From: Paraburkholderia lycopersici
GTDB lineage: Bacteria > Pseudomonadota > Gammaproteobacteria > Burkholderiales > Burkholderiaceae
NCBI RefSeq assembly: GCF_900096975.1
Contig: NZ_FMYQ01000009.1
Span: forward strand, 62,001 to 126,000
Length of the DNA stretch: 64,000 nucleotides
Direction of reading: 5' to 3'
Each line of letters starts with the position of its first letter. Within the stretch, counting starts at the first letter, position 1. This document shows positions 55,406 through 64,000 of the stretch, piece after piece. The notes beneath the pieces were generated by a model. The model ran no database searches, was not told the origin of the DNA, and saw only the letters and a list, made by a program, of their open reading frames with translations. The position numbers were made by a program, and so were the translations under genes.

Positions 55406-56893
55406 ATGAGCGTCGCCGTGAAGTTCAACGACATCCGCAAGGACTTCGGTCCCGTGCGCGTGCTGCACGGCGTGAGCTTCGCGCTCGCGCCGGGGCGCAT
55501 TCATGGGCTGCTGGGCGAAAACGGCGCGGGCAAATCCACGCTTATGAAGATCCTCGCGGGCTACGAGGACGCGAGCGCGGGCGAGATGCTGGTCGACGGC
55601 GTGGCGCGCCGCTTCGAAGGCTCGCGCGAGGCCGAAGCCGCGGGCATCGTGCTGATCCACCAGGAGTTCAACCTGGCCGAGCATCTGACGATCGCGCAGA
55701 ACATCTTTCTCGGCCACGAAAAGCGCAAAGGCTGGCTCGTCGACGACGCCGCGATGCGCCGCGAAGCGCGCGAGCTGCTCGCGCAGGTGGGCCTCGCGCG
55801 CGATCCGGACACGAAGGTGCGCGATCTGATCGTCGCGGAGAAGCAGCTCGTCGAGATCGCCAAGGCGCTCTCGCGGCGCGCGCGCCTGCTCATCATGGAC
55901 GAGCCCACGGCCACGCTCACGCCCGCGGAAACCGCGCGCCTGTTCGCGCTGATGACGAAGCTGCGCGCGGCCGGGACGACGCTCGTCTACATCTCGCACA
56001 AGCTCGACGAAGTCGAGCAGATCACCGACGACGTGATCGTGATGCGCGACGGCCGCTTCGTGGCCGCGAGCGCGACGGCGGGGCTCGCGCGCCAGCAGAT
56101 GGCGAACCTGATGGTGGGCCGCGACGTTTCCGACATGTTCCCGGAAAAAAGCGAAGTGCCCGGCGATGCGCCCGTCGCGCTGCGCGTGAGGCATCTGGCC
56201 GTGCCTGGCTGGGTCGAGGACCTGGGCTTCGAGGTGCGCGCGGGCGAGATTCTCGGCTTCGCGGGGCTCGTGGGCGCGGGCCGCAGCGAAGCTTTCGAGG
56301 CGATTCTGGGCCTGCGCCACAAGCGCGCGGGCGAAATCGAAATCGACGGGCGCGCCGTGACGCTGCGCCACCCGCGCGACGCCATGCGCCACGGTCTCAC
56401 GTACCTGAGCGAAGACCGCAAGGGCCGTGGCCTGCACATGAATCTCACCTTGCAGGACAACCTCACGCTCATGACGCTCGAGCGTTATGGCCGCCCGCTG
56501 CTCGACCTCAAGGCGGGGCGCCGCGCGCTCGAAAAAGCGGTGCGCGAATTCGGCATCCGCACGGGCGACCCCGGCTGCCGCGCGCGCATGCTCTCGGGCG
56601 GCAACCAGCAGAAGCTCGCGCTCGCCAAGTTCCTGCAGCCCGACCCGCGCGTGATCGTGCTCGACGAGCCCACGCGCGGCGTGGACGTGGGCGCGAAGCG
56701 TGACATCTATTTCCTGATCCACCGGCTCGCGGCTTCGGGGCGCGCCGTGGTCGTGATCTCGTCCGAACTCGTCGAGCTGATCGGGCTCGCGCATCGCGTC
56801 GCCGTGATGCGCGCGGGCCGTCTCGTCGCCACGCTCGGGCGCGACCATCTGAACGAAGAGGAACTGATCGCTCATGCAACCGGCACCCACTGA
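55406..56893 (+). CDS. sugar ABC transporter ATP-binding protein (RbsA/XylG type)
   Basis: A 495-residue protein with two ATPase modules. The first has [19 protein letters not shown] and [12 protein letters not shown]; the second has the degenerate P-loop [16 protein letters not shown] usual for this family, [15 protein letters not shown] and [13 protein letters not shown]. It powers uptake with the permease that overlaps its end. ATG 55406 follows GGAGGAG. Confidence 0.94.
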   Translation: MSVAVKFNDIRKDFGPVRVLHGVSFALAPGRIHGLLGENGAGKSTLMKILAGYEDASAGEMLVDGVARRFEGSREAEAAGIVLIHQEFNLAEHLTIAQNIFLGHEKRKGWLVDDAAMRREARELLAQVGLARDPDTKVRDLIVAEKQLVEIAKALSRRARLLIMDEPTATLTPAETARLFALMTKLRAAGTTLVYISHKLDEVEQITDDVIVMRDGRFVAASATAGLARQQMANLMVGRDVSDMFPEKSEVPGDAPVALRVRHLAVPGWVEDLGFEVRAGEILGFAGLVGAGRSEAFEAILGLRHKRAGEIEIDGRAVTLRHPRDAMRHGLTYLSEDRKGRGLHMNLTLQDNLTLMTLERYGRPLLDLKAGRRALEKAVREFGIRTGDPGCRARMLSGGNQQKLALAKFLQPDPRVIVLDEPTRGVDVGAKRDIYFLIHRLAASGRAVVVISSELVELIGLAHRVAVMRAGRLVATLGRDHLNEEELIAHATGTH

Positions 56894-57896
56894 CGCGGCC
56901 TCCGAAGGGCGCGGCGCGCGCGCGGCCGCGGCCCGCCTCGTGCACCGGCTCGCGGGCGTCGGGCCGCTTGTCGGCCTGATCGCGCTGTGCGTGCTCGGCA
57001 CGCTGCTCAACCGCGACTTCGCGACCGCCGGCAACCTGCTCAACGTGCTCACGCGCACGTCGTTCATCGGCATCATTTCCGTGGGCATGACGTTCGTAAT
57101 CATCTCGGGCGGCATCGACCTTTCGGTGGGCTCGATGGCCGCGCTGATCGCCGGCGTGATGATCTGGACGATGAACACGCTGGCCGCGAGCGGGCACGCG
57201 CTCGCGCCGCTGGCCATCGTCGCGATCGGGATGGCGGTCGCGCTCGTGCTGGGCGCCGTGTTCGGCCTCGCGCACGGCCTGCTCATCACGCGCGGGCGCA
57301 TCGAGCCTTTCATCGTGACGCTCGGCACGCTCGGCATCTTCCGTTCGGTGCTCACCTGGCTTGCCGACGGCGGCGCGCTCACGCTGCAGAACAGCCTCGT
57401 CGATCTCTACGGGCCGGTGTATTACGCGAGCCTCTTCGGCATTCCGGTGCCCGTGTGGGTATTCGCGTTCACCGCGGCGGGCGGCGCGCTCATCCTCGAT
57501 CGCACGGCGTTCGGCCGGCACGTGCAGGCGATCGGCTCGAACGAGCAGGTCGCGCGCTATGCGGCGATACGCGTCGATCGCGTGAAATGCGCGACGTATG
57601 TGCTGCTCGGCGTATGCGTGGGCGTGGCCACCGTGCTCTATGTGCCGCGCCTCGGCTCCGCCACGCCGACGACGGGCTTGCTGTGGGAACTCGAGGCGAT
57701 CGCCGCCGTGGTGGTGGGCGGCACCGCGCTCAAGGGCGGCGAAGGGCGCGTGGCGGGGACGGTCGTCGGCGCGGTGCTGCTCTCGGTCATCGCGAATATC
57801 CTCAATCTCACGAGCATCATCAGCGTGTATCTGAACGCGGCGGTGCAAGGCGTGGCGATCATCGCCGTGGCGTTCCTGCAGCGCGGCAGACGTTAA
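56874..57896 (+). CDS. sugar ABC transporter permease (RbsC type)
   Basis: A 340-residue permease with about nine helices: [49 protein letters not shown] and [20 protein letters not shown] are typical of RbsC. It overlaps the ATPase gene by 20 bases, so the two are translationally coupled. Confidence 0.94.
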   Translation: MQPAPTDAASEGRGARAAAARLVHRLAGVGPLVGLIALCVLGTLLNRDFATAGNLLNVLTRTSFIGIISVGMTFVIISGGIDLSVGSMAALIAGVMIWTMNTLAASGHALAPLAIVAIGMAVALVLGAVFGLAHGLLITRGRIEPFIVTLGTLGIFRSVLTWLADGGALTLQNSLVDLYGPVYYASLFGIPVPVWVFAFTAAGGALILDRTAFGRHVQAIGSNEQVARYAAIRVDRVKCATYVLLGVCVGVATVLYVPRLGSATPTTGLLWELEAIAAVVVGGTALKGGEGRVAGTVVGAVLLSVIANILNLTSIISVYLNAAVQGVAIIAVAFLQRGRR

Positions 57897-57992
57897 GGAT
57901 GGCGAAGCAGTTCTGGCAAGGCAGCCGGTGGTCGAAGGAGACAGCGAAAACTCAACGCGAGACGGGCGCGGGCCCGCATAGGAGACGGCATC

Positions 57993-58961
57993 ATGAAGAA
58001 GACGATTCGGGCGATGTGGGCGGGCGCGCTGGCGCTCGGCGCGGCGGCGACGTTCGGCGCGGGCGCGGCGCACGCCGACGACAAGGTGACGCTGGGCGTG
58101 GCGATTCCCACGGCCGACCACGGCTTCACGGGCGGCATCGTCTGGTGGGCGAACGAGGCGAAGAAGGACCTCGAAAAGGCGCATCCGGACTTGAAGGTCA
58201 TCGTCAAGACGGCGGCGAACGCGCCCGATCAGGCGAACCAGCTCCAGGATCTCGTGACCGTCAACAAGATCAACGCGCTCGTGATCTTCCCGTATGAATC
58301 GGCCTCGCTCACGCAGCCGGTCGCGCAGGTGAAGAAGCAGGGCGTGTACGTGACGGTGGTCGATCGCGGCCTCACGGACAAGAGCGCGCAGGACGCGTAC
58401 GTGGCCGGCGACAACACGGCGTTCGGCAGGATTCCCGCCGAATATCTCGCGAAACAGCTGAACGGCAAGGGCGACATCGTCGCGCTGCGCGGCATTCCGA
58501 CCACGCTCGACAACGAGCGCTGGACCGCGTTCACGTCGGTGCTCAAGGACTATCCCGGCATCAGGATCCTCGACGCGAAATACGCGAACTGGAACCGCGA
58601 CGACGCGTTCCGCACGATGCAGGACTACCTCACGCGCTTCAAGCACATCGACGCGGTCTGGGCCGCCGACGACGACATGGCCGTGGGCGTGCTCAAGGCG
58701 ATCGATCAGGCGAAGCGCAACGACATCAAGATCGTGTTCGGCGGCGCGGGATCGAAGGAGATGGTCAAGCGCGTGATGGACGGCGATCCGCTCATCAAGG
58801 CCGACGTGTCGTATTCGCCGAAGTTCATCTACGACGCGATCAGGCTCACGGCCGAGGCGCGCCTGCAGGGCAAGACGCTGCCGCCCACGACGATCATTCC
58901 CTCGGTGCTCATCACGAAGGAGAACGCGAAGCAGTTCTACTTCCCCGATTCGCCGTTCTGA
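57993..58961 (+). CDS. sugar ABC transporter substrate-binding protein (RbsB type)
   Basis: A 322-residue periplasmic protein with a signal peptide (cleaved near GAGAAHA-DD). [20 protein letters not shown] and [20 protein letters not shown] match the Peripla_BP_4 family. The ligand is unknown; a sugar or polyol is likely from the linked isomerase and dehydrogenase. It begins 96 bases after the permease. Confidence 0.93.
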   Translation: MKKTIRAMWAGALALGAAATFGAGAAHADDKVTLGVAIPTADHGFTGGIVWWANEAKKDLEKAHPDLKVIVKTAANAPDQANQLQDLVTVNKINALVIFPYESASLTQPVAQVKKQGVYVTVVDRGLTDKSAQDAYVAGDNTAFGRIPAEYLAKQLNGKGDIVALRGIPTTLDNERWTAFTSVLKDYPGIRILDAKYANWNRDDAFRTMQDYLTRFKHIDAVWAADDDMAVGVLKAIDQAKRNDIKIVFGGAGSKEMVKRVMDGDPLIKADVSYSPKFIYDAIRLTAEARLQGKTLPPTTIIPSVLITKENAKQFYFPDSPF

Positions 58962-58981
58962 GCGGGCGTTGCGTCAATCGT

Positions 58982-59018
58982 CGCCGGCGCGCGCCTCGTG
59001 AGCAGGCGCGCGCCGGCG
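58982..59018 (+). terminator. 15-bp perfect intercistronic hairpin
   Basis: CGCCGGCGCGCGCCT (58982-58996) and AGGCGCGCGCCGGCG (59004-59018) pair completely around a 7-base loop, 20 bases after the binding-protein stop. It is followed by TGAAAAAGGGAG, not by a T-run, so I expect mRNA-end protection or partial termination rather than full stop. Confidence 0.65.
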
Positions 59019-59038
59019 TGAAAAAGGGAGTCAAGCCG

Positions 59039-60088
59039 ATGAAGACGATCAAAGGCCCGGCGATATTCCTCGCGCAGTTTCTCGGCGACGACGCGCCGTT
59101 CGACAGCTTCGCGCACATGGCCGGATGGGCGGCCCAGCTCGGCTACAAGGGCATCCAGGTGCCCGCGGACGCGCGGCTCGTCGATCTCGCGCAGGCGGCG
59201 TCGAGCGTGGCGTACTGCGACGACCTTCGCCAGCAGGCCGACGACGCGGGCGTCGCGATCACCGAGCTTTCCACGCATCTGCAAGGGCAACTGGTGGCCG
59301 TGCATCCCGCCTACGACACGCTCTTCGACGGCTTCGCGCCGCCGCAGGTGCGCGGCAGCCGCGAGGCGCGCACGGCATGGGCCGCCGAGCAGATGATGCT
59401 GGCCGCGCGCGCCTCGAAGAACCTGGGGCTCGCCGCGCACGTGACGTTTTCGGGGGCGCTGGCCTGGCCGTATTTCTACCCGTGGCCGCAGCGTCCGGCG
59501 GGTCTCGTCGAGACGGCCTTCGAAGAACTCGCGCGCCGCTGGCGGCCGATCCTCGACGCGTTCGATGCAGCCGGCGTCGATGTCTGCTACGAGCTGCATC
59601 CGGGCGAGGACCTGCACGACGGCGTGACGTTCGAGCGCTTCCTCGCGGCCGTGGACGATCATCCGCGCGCGAACATCCTCTACGACCCGAGCCACTTCGT
59701 GCTGCAGCAGCTCGACTACCTCGCGTTCATCGACATCTATCGCGCCCGTATCCGCGCCTTCCACGTCAAGGACGCCGAATTCCGGCCGACGGGCAGGCAA
59801 GGCGTGTACGGCGGCTACAGCGGCTGGGCCGGGCGCGCCGGACGCTTTCGCTCGCCCGGCGACGGGCAGATCGACTTCGGCGCGATCTTTTCGAAGCTCG
59901 CGCAGTACGACTACCCGGGCTGGGCGGTGCTCGAGTGGGAATGCGCGCTCAAGCACCCGCACGACGGCGCACGCGAGGGCGCCGAATTCATCCGGCGGCA
60001 CATCATCCGCGTGGCCGGGCATGCGTTCGACGACTTCGCGGGCAGCGGCGTCGACGCGGCGCGGCTCAAAGGCGTGCTCGGGTTGTGA
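59039..60088 (+). CDS. sugar phosphate isomerase/epimerase (xylose isomerase-like TIM barrel)
   Basis: A 349-residue AP-endonuclease-2 superfamily protein. GYKGIQVPADARLVDL, CYELHPGEDLHDG, NILYDPSHFVLQQLD, IRAFHVKDAEF and AVLEWECALKH contain the metal-binding Glu/Asp/His residues. It probably isomerises or dehydrates the keto-sugar formed by the dehydrogenase encoded next. AAGGGAG precedes ATG 59039. Confidence 0.9.
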   Translation: MKTIKGPAIFLAQFLGDDAPFDSFAHMAGWAAQLGYKGIQVPADARLVDLAQAASSVAYCDDLRQQADDAGVAITELSTHLQGQLVAVHPAYDTLFDGFAPPQVRGSREARTAWAAEQMMLAARASKNLGLAAHVTFSGALAWPYFYPWPQRPAGLVETAFEELARRWRPILDAFDAAGVDVCYELHPGEDLHDGVTFERFLAAVDDHPRANILYDPSHFVLQQLDYLAFIDIYRARIRAFHVKDAEFRPTGRQGVYGGYSGWAGRAGRFRSPGDGQIDFGAIFSKLAQYDYPGWAVLEWECALKHPHDGAREGAEFIRRHIIRVAGHAFDDFAGSGVDAARLKGVLGL

Positions 60089-60113
60089 ACGCGGTTTTCG
60101 AAGGAGCGATGCG

Positions 60114-61262
60114 ATGACTCGAAGGCTCAGGCTCGGCATGGTCGGCGGCGGCGAGGGGGCGTTCATCGGCGCGGTGCATCGCATCGCGGCACGGCTCGAC
60201 GACGGTTTCGAGCTGGTGGCGGGCGCGCTTTCGTCGGACGCGGCGCGCGCGCAGGCGAGCGCCGCGGCGCTCGGCCTTGCGCGCGGTTACGCGGACTGGC
60301 GCGAGATGGCGCAGGTGGAAGGCGCGCGCGAAGACGGCATCGAGGCGGTCGCCATCGTCACGCCGAATCACCTGCACGCGCCGGTAGCGCACGCGTTCAT
60401 GGACGCCGGCATTCACGTGATCTGCGACAAGCCGCTCGCGGTGTCGCTCGCCGAGGGCGAGGCGCTCGCGCGGCACGCACGCGAGGCGGATCTCGTGTTC
60501 GCGCTGACCCATACCTACTCGGGCTATCCGCTCGTGCGCCATGCGCGCGAGCTGGTCGAGGCGGGCGAGATCGGCGACGTGCGCATCGTGCAGGTCGAGT
60601 ATGCGCAGGACTGGCTCGCCCACGCCGTCGAGCGCGGCGGGGCGAACCGTCAGGCCGCCTGGCGCACGGACCCGGCGCTCGCGGGCCCGGCGGGGTGCCT
60701 CGGCGACATCGGCACGCACGCTTATCAACTGGCGGCGTTCGTGAGCGCTCTCGTGCCGCAGTCGCTTGCGGCGGAAGTGCACACGTTCGTGCCCGGCCGC
60801 CGCGTGGACGACCACGTGCAGGCCATGCTGCGCTACGCGAACGGCGCGCGCGGCATGCTGTGGGCGAGCCAGGTGGCGAGCGGCGCGGAGAACGCGTTGC
60901 GGCTGCGCGTGTACGGCACGAAGGCGGCGCTCGCGTTCGATCAGGAGGAGCCGAACGTGCTGTGGTTCACGCCGCAGGGCGGCGAGGCGCAGCGCCTGAC
61001 GCGCGGCCGCGTGGCGGGGCGCGCCGCGCAGCACGCCACGCGTGTGCCGCCGGGGCATCCGGAGGGCTATCTCGAAGCCTTCGCGCAGCTTTATCGCGAC
61101 GCCGCCGCGCAGATCCACGCGCGCGAGGCCGGCGAGCCGGCGCCGCCCGCGAGCCGGTTGCTGACGAGCGTGGACGACGGCGTCGAGGGATTGCGCTTCA
61201 TCGAGGCCGTGCTGGCGAGCAGCGCGGCGGGAGGCGCGTGGCGGAGCATCGTGCGGCCGTGA
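60114..61262 (+). CDS. Gfo/Idh/MocA family oxidoreductase
   Basis: A 382-residue NAD(P)-dependent sugar dehydrogenase: RLGMVGGGEGAFIGAVHRIA (nucleotide site), VTPNHLHAPVAHAFMDAGIH, CDKPLAVSLAE (EKP-like, with Asp for Glu), and GCLGDIGTHAYQLA with the catalytic Asp/His. It likely oxidises the imported sugar or polyol, inositol-type or other. AAGGAG precedes the start. It ends the operon. Confidence 0.93.
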   Translation: MTRRLRLGMVGGGEGAFIGAVHRIAARLDDGFELVAGALSSDAARAQASAAALGLARGYADWREMAQVEGAREDGIEAVAIVTPNHLHAPVAHAFMDAGIHVICDKPLAVSLAEGEALARHAREADLVFALTHTYSGYPLVRHARELVEAGEIGDVRIVQVEYAQDWLAHAVERGGANRQAAWRTDPALAGPAGCLGDIGTHAYQLAAFVSALVPQSLAAEVHTFVPGRRVDDHVQAMLRYANGARGMLWASQVASGAENALRLRVYGTKAALAFDQEEPNVLWFTPQGGEAQRLTRGRVAGRAAQHATRVPPGHPEGYLEAFAQLYRDAAAQIHAREAGEPAPPASRLLTSVDDGVEGLRFIEAVLASSAAGGAWRSIVRP

Positions 61263-61274
61263 GCCGGTTTTTTC

Positions 61275-61307
61275 GGCCAGTCTGTTGACGGACTTGTCAG
61301 ACCGGCC
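61275..61307. terminator. hairpin between convergent genes
   Basis: GGCCaGTCTG and CAGACcGGCC (61275-61284, 61298-61307) pair with one mismatch. It lies between the dehydrogenase and the orphan binding-protein gene, with TTTTTT just before it. Confidence 0.45.
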
Positions 61308-61317
61308 GCTATCCGGC

Positions 61318-62526
61318 CTATTGCCCCAGATACACGAACTTCCCGCCGCGTACCGTGCCCATCACGCTCGCGCGCTGGTCGAGGCCCACGTGGTCGGCCG
61401 GGCTCGTGTTCACCATGCCGTTGGGCACGACCACTTCGTGCGCGTGCTCGAGTTCGCTGCGCAGCGCCACGCGGAACGCCTCCGTGCCCGGCTGCGCGGT
61501 CTTGAGCGCGCGTGTCACCGCGTCCTGCAAGCGCGGGTACACGCCCGCCGCGTCGCCCGCGAACTGGGTGACGGTGCCGGGGCCGTATTTGGCCTCGTAG
61601 GCATCGACGAACGCCAGCGCCGCCTTTTGCGCCGGCTGGTCGGCGGGCAGCGTGCGCGCCACCACCACGGGCTGGGTCGGGAACAGCGTGCCTTCCACGT
61701 CCTTGCCGCCGAGCTTGATGAACTCCGGCGTGGCGATGCCGTGCGTCTGGTAGATCGGCCCCTTGTAGCCGCGCTCGATCAGCGTGCGCTGCGGCAGCAC
61801 GGTCGGCGTGCCCGCGCCGGCGATCAGCATGGCGTCGGGCTTCGCCGCCATCAGCTTGAGAACCTGGCCCGTCACGCTCGCGTCGGTGCGGTTATAGCGC
61901 TCGGTCGCGACGATCTGGAGGTTGCGCGCCTTCGCATACCTCGTGAACTCGTTGAGCCAGCTATCGCCGTAGCTGTCCGCGAAGCCGATGAAGCCCACCG
62001 TCTTCACGCCGTGCGCGGCCATGTAGCGCGTCATCACGTCGGCCATCGCGGCGTCGGTCTGCGCCATCTTGAAGGCCCAGACGCGCGCGCCTTGCTGCGG
62101 CTCGACCACCGAGCCCGAGCCGACGAGCGTAATCATCGGCGTTTTGCTTTCCGCTACGGGGTCGAGCGCCGCGAGCGCCGCCGGCGTGATGTTCGGCCCG
62201 ACGATGACGTCCACGTGGTCTTCGTTGATGAGCTTGTGGATGTTGCGCACGGCGGCGCCCGGGTCGGAGCCGTCGTCGAGCACGATGTAGTCGGCCTTCT
62301 GGCCCGCGATCGTATCGGGCCACATCAGCATGGCGTTCTTGCTCGTGATGCCGATGGCGGCGGCAGGCCCCGTGCTCGACAGGTCGATGCCGACCTTGAT
62401 GTCGGCGTGCGCCGCCGTTGCGAGGGTGGCGGCGGCAAGCGCGAGCACGGCGGCGAGCGGGCGCAGCAGGTGCAAATGCGGCAGATGCGGCAGATGCGGC
62501 AGATGGGTAGGGCGGCGCGGCTTCAT
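61318..62526 (-). CDS. branched-chain amino-acid-type ABC substrate-binding protein (orphan)
   Basis: A 402-residue periplasmic protein of the LivK/Peripla_BP_6 family: DIKVGIDLSSTGPAAAIGI, VIVGPNITPAALAALDPVAE, FIGFADSYGDSWLNEF and YQTHGIATPEF. The signal region is odd, starting with Leu-Pro-His repeats before LAAVLALAAATLATAAHA. No permease or ATPase gene is beside it, so it may use a transporter encoded elsewhere. The ligand is unknown. Confidence 0.9.
   Translation of the reverse strand: MKPRRPTHLPHLPHLPHLHLLRPLAAVLALAAATLATAAHADIKVGIDLSSTGPAAAIGITSKNAMLMWPDTIAGQKADYIVLDDGSDPGAAVRNIHKLINEDHVDVIVGPNITPAALAALDPVAESKTPMITLVGSGSVVEPQQGARVWAFKMAQTDAAMADVMTRYMAAHGVKTVGFIGFADSYGDSWLNEFTRYAKARNLQIVATERYNRTDASVTGQVLKLMAAKPDAMLIAGAGTPTVLPQRTLIERGYKGPIYQTHGIATPEFIKLGGKDVEGTLFPTQPVVVARTLPADQPAQKAALAFVDAYEAKYGPGTVTQFAGDAAGVYPRLQDAVTRALKTAQPGTEAFRVALRSELEHAHEVVVPNGMVNTSPADHVGLDQRASVMGTVRGGKFVYLGQ
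62476..62502. repeat. three exact 9-bp tandem units in a signal peptide
   Basis: ATGCGGCAG occurs three times in a row (62476-62502). On the minus strand it encodes repeated Leu-Pro-His in the n-region of the orphan binding protein. Units are in frame, so copy-number change alters length but not frame. Confidence 0.85.
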
Positions 62527-62622
62527 CCGTTGGGTCTCCAGGCGAAAAGTGAAGCGGGAAGTGACGTTGTTGTGATGCGGTTCTGTTTTGTCTGCTTGTT
62601 CTTCCGGCGCGGGTGCGGGCCG

Positions 62623-63564
62623 TTACAGCTCGTAGGTCTCGTGCTCGCCCTTGAGCGCCTGCTCGATCAGCTTGCGGTTCAGGCTCGGCGAAAGCAGCTC
62701 GACGAGCGTGTACACATAGCTGCGCAGGTAGGCCCCCTGCTTGAGCGCGACGCGCGTGACGTTGCTGCCGAACAGATGCCCAACGGGCACGGCGCGCAGA
62801 TGCCGGTCGCGCTCCGCGTTGAAGGCGATGTCGGCCATGATGCCCACGCCGAGGCCCAGTTCCACGTAGGTCTTGATGACGTCCGCGTCGATGGCTTCGA
62901 GCACGATGTCGGGCGAGAGGCCGCGCAGGCGGAACGCGTCGTTGATCTTGGTGCGCCCGGCGAAGGCGTTGTCGTAGGTGATGAGCGGATATTGGGCCAG
63001 GTCGTCGAGCGAAAGCGGCTTGCGTTCGAGCAGCGGATGATCGGGCGGCATCACCGCGACGTGGTGCCAGGTGAAGCAGGGCAGCGAGACGAGCTCCTTG
63101 TAGCCGGAGATGGCCTCGGTCGCGATGCAGAGGTCGGCCTGGTCATGGAGCACCATTTCCGCGACCTGCGTGGGGCTGCCTTGCAGGATCGACAGATGCA
63201 CCTTCGGAAAGCGCCGCTTGAATTCGGCGATGGCGGCGGGCAGCGAGTAGCGCGCCTGCGTATGCGTGGCGGCGATGGTCAGATTGCCCTGGTCCTGCGC
63301 GGCATAATCCTTGCCCACGCGCTTGAGGCTCTCCACTTCCTGCAGGATGCGCTCCACCGAAGCGAGGATGATCCGGCCCGGCTCGGTGAGCGAGCGCACG
63401 CGCTTGCCATGGCGCGTGAAGATTTCGACCCCAAGCTCGTCCTCCAGCTCGATGATCGCCTTGGAGACGCCCGGCTGGCTTGTATACAGCGCCTTGGCCG
63501 CTTCGGTGAGGTTGAAGTTCTGGCGGACGGCCTCGCGGACGAAGCGGAACTGGTGGAGGTTCAT
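62623..63564 (-). CDS. cysB: CysB-type LysR regulator
   Basis: A 313-residue LysR regulator: MNLHQFRFVREAVRQNFNLT, ALYTSQPGVSKAIIELEDEL (helix-turn-helix) and IATEAISGYKELVSLPCFTW, the CysB/Cbl-type sensor. It controls sulfate assimilation with N-acetylserine or sulfate-related signals. It is divergent from the sulfite reductase gene, which it probably regulates. Confidence 0.93.
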   Translation of the reverse strand: MNLHQFRFVREAVRQNFNLTEAAKALYTSQPGVSKAIIELEDELGVEIFTRHGKRVRSLTEPGRIILASVERILQEVESLKRVGKDYAAQDQGNLTIAATHTQARYSLPAAIAEFKRRFPKVHLSILQGSPTQVAEMVLHDQADLCIATEAISGYKELVSLPCFTWHHVAVMPPDHPLLERKPLSLDDLAQYPLITYDNAFAGRTKINDAFRLRGLSPDIVLEAIDADVIKTYVELGLGVGIMADIAFNAERDRHLRAVPVGHLFGSNVTRVALKQGAYLRSYVYTLVELLSPSLNRKLIEQALKGEHETYEL

Positions 63565-63796
63565 ATATAACCCCTTGGCATATCAACCTAATTTTTGAGT
63601 CGTTTGAAATATAAAGCGAGTTTATTACCATTCTTCCAACTTTTCCAATATGGATATCTGTTTTGGTCATTAGCACATGACCGGCGCGACTGAAGGCGCG
63701 CGCCTTCTGGAGGCGGACAGAGCGGAAAGAGCGAGTCGAGAAGTCGGAGCGCGGCGTAACCGGAACGCCGCGATTGAACCAACCCTGGGGTCCCCG
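63565..63796. promoter_or_regulatory. divergent cysB-cysI control region
   Basis: The first 110 bases are strikingly AT-rich for this genome (AAATATAAAGCGAGTTTATT and similar), as expected for CysB-binding and promoter DNA. Both flanking genes probably start transcription here. No exact CysB site is defined by sequence alone. Confidence 0.5.
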
Positions 63797-64000
63797 AATG
63801 TACCAATACGATCAGTACGACCAGACCATCGTCGACGAACGCGTCGCGCAATACAGCGACCAGGTTCGCCGCCGCCTGTCGGGCGAATTGAGCGAAGAAG
63901 AATTCCGTCCGTTGCGCCTGCAAAACGGCCTGTATTACCAGCGCCACGCCTACATGCACCGCATCGCGATTCCGTACGGCAACCTGCGTAGCGACCAGTT
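63797..64000 (+). CDS. cysI: sulfite/nitrite reductase hemoprotein, N-terminal part (cut by window edge)
   Basis: The first 68 residues of a CysI-type siroheme reductase, which reduces sulfite to sulfide. MYQYDQYDQTIVDERVAQYS, EEEFRPLRLQNGLYYQRHAY and RIAIPYGNLRSDQ match the N-terminal region in Burkholderia-type enzymes. The gene continues to the right. Divergence from cysB supports the assignment. Confidence 0.85.

Noticed and set aside
54209..57382. A 1057-residue frame on the minus strand
   Set aside because: It runs antisense to the LacI and ABC ATPase genes, is rich in Arg, Ala and His, and has no domain. It is a by-product of GC-rich codon bias.
56508..58646. A 712-residue minus-strand frame across the RbsC/RbsB genes
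   Set aside because: It is antisense to clear transporter genes, with Arg/His-rich low-complexity sequence and no recognisable motif.

Overview
The window comes from a GC-rich betaproteobacterial chromosome, most likely Burkholderiaceae (Paraburkholderia, Burkholderia or Caballeronia type). The pointers are a Kdo 3-hydroxylase gene between waaC and waaA, complete urt urea-transport and ure urease operons, a CysB regulator divergent from a sulfite reductase gene, and heavy GC use at third codon positions. The assignment is by inference; no rRNA or other species marker is present.

Positions 1 to about 27940 hold an ABC-transporter-dependent capsule (group 2/3-type) locus that continues beyond the left edge. 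It starts with the end of an LpxC-like deacetylase and a WcbT/RkpG-like alpha-oxoamine synthase, a probable lipid module. The export machine follows: OPX lipoprotein, KpsM, KpsT and KpsE. Next come a coiled-coil/methyltransferase protein, WecB and WecC (UDP-ManNAcA synthesis), a 1505-residue multi-glycosyltransferase, a methyltransferase-deacetylase fusion, two tandem deacetylase-like paralogues, GT4 and CgeB-like glycosyltransferases, a membrane GT2 synthase, an acetyltransferase, and an AT-richer orphan putative glycosyltransferase. A convergent heparinase II/III-alpha/beta hydrolase fusion closes the locus. The gene set suggests a ManNAcA-containing polymer that is deacetylated, perhaps methyl-capped, exported by KpsMTE/OPX and trimmed by a lyase. 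No KpsC or KpsS homologue lies inside the window.

Positions 28600-39460 hold LrgA/LrgB membrane proteins, a GT9 glycosyltransferase, a GT2/flippase pair reading leftward, a phosphomannomutase, and the LPS inner-core genes waaC, kdoO and waaA, followed by another CgeB-like glycosyltransferase.

Positions 39505-50870 are one leftward urea unit: urtABCDE then ureDABCEFG. A sigma-54 promoter with the exact -24/-12 spacing lies upstream of urtA, which fits nitrogen control. A divergent omega-amino acid:pyruvate aminotransferase follows, then a rhodanese and a Pcm-type methyltransferase.

Positions 54080-61262 are a LacI-controlled sugar or polyol uptake and oxidation operon (LacI, RbsA-, RbsC- and RbsB-like proteins, isomerase, Gfo/Idh/MocA dehydrogenase). 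It has a perfect palindromic operator, a five-unit 9-bp tandem repeat and a 15-bp intercistronic hairpin. The window ends with an orphan LIV-type binding protein, cysB and the start of a divergent cysI-like gene.

The best candidate for something undescribed is the capsule locus, chiefly the coiled-coil methyltransferase, whose internal repeat is exactly seven heptads (a possible chain-length ruler), together with the multi-enzyme fusions around it.
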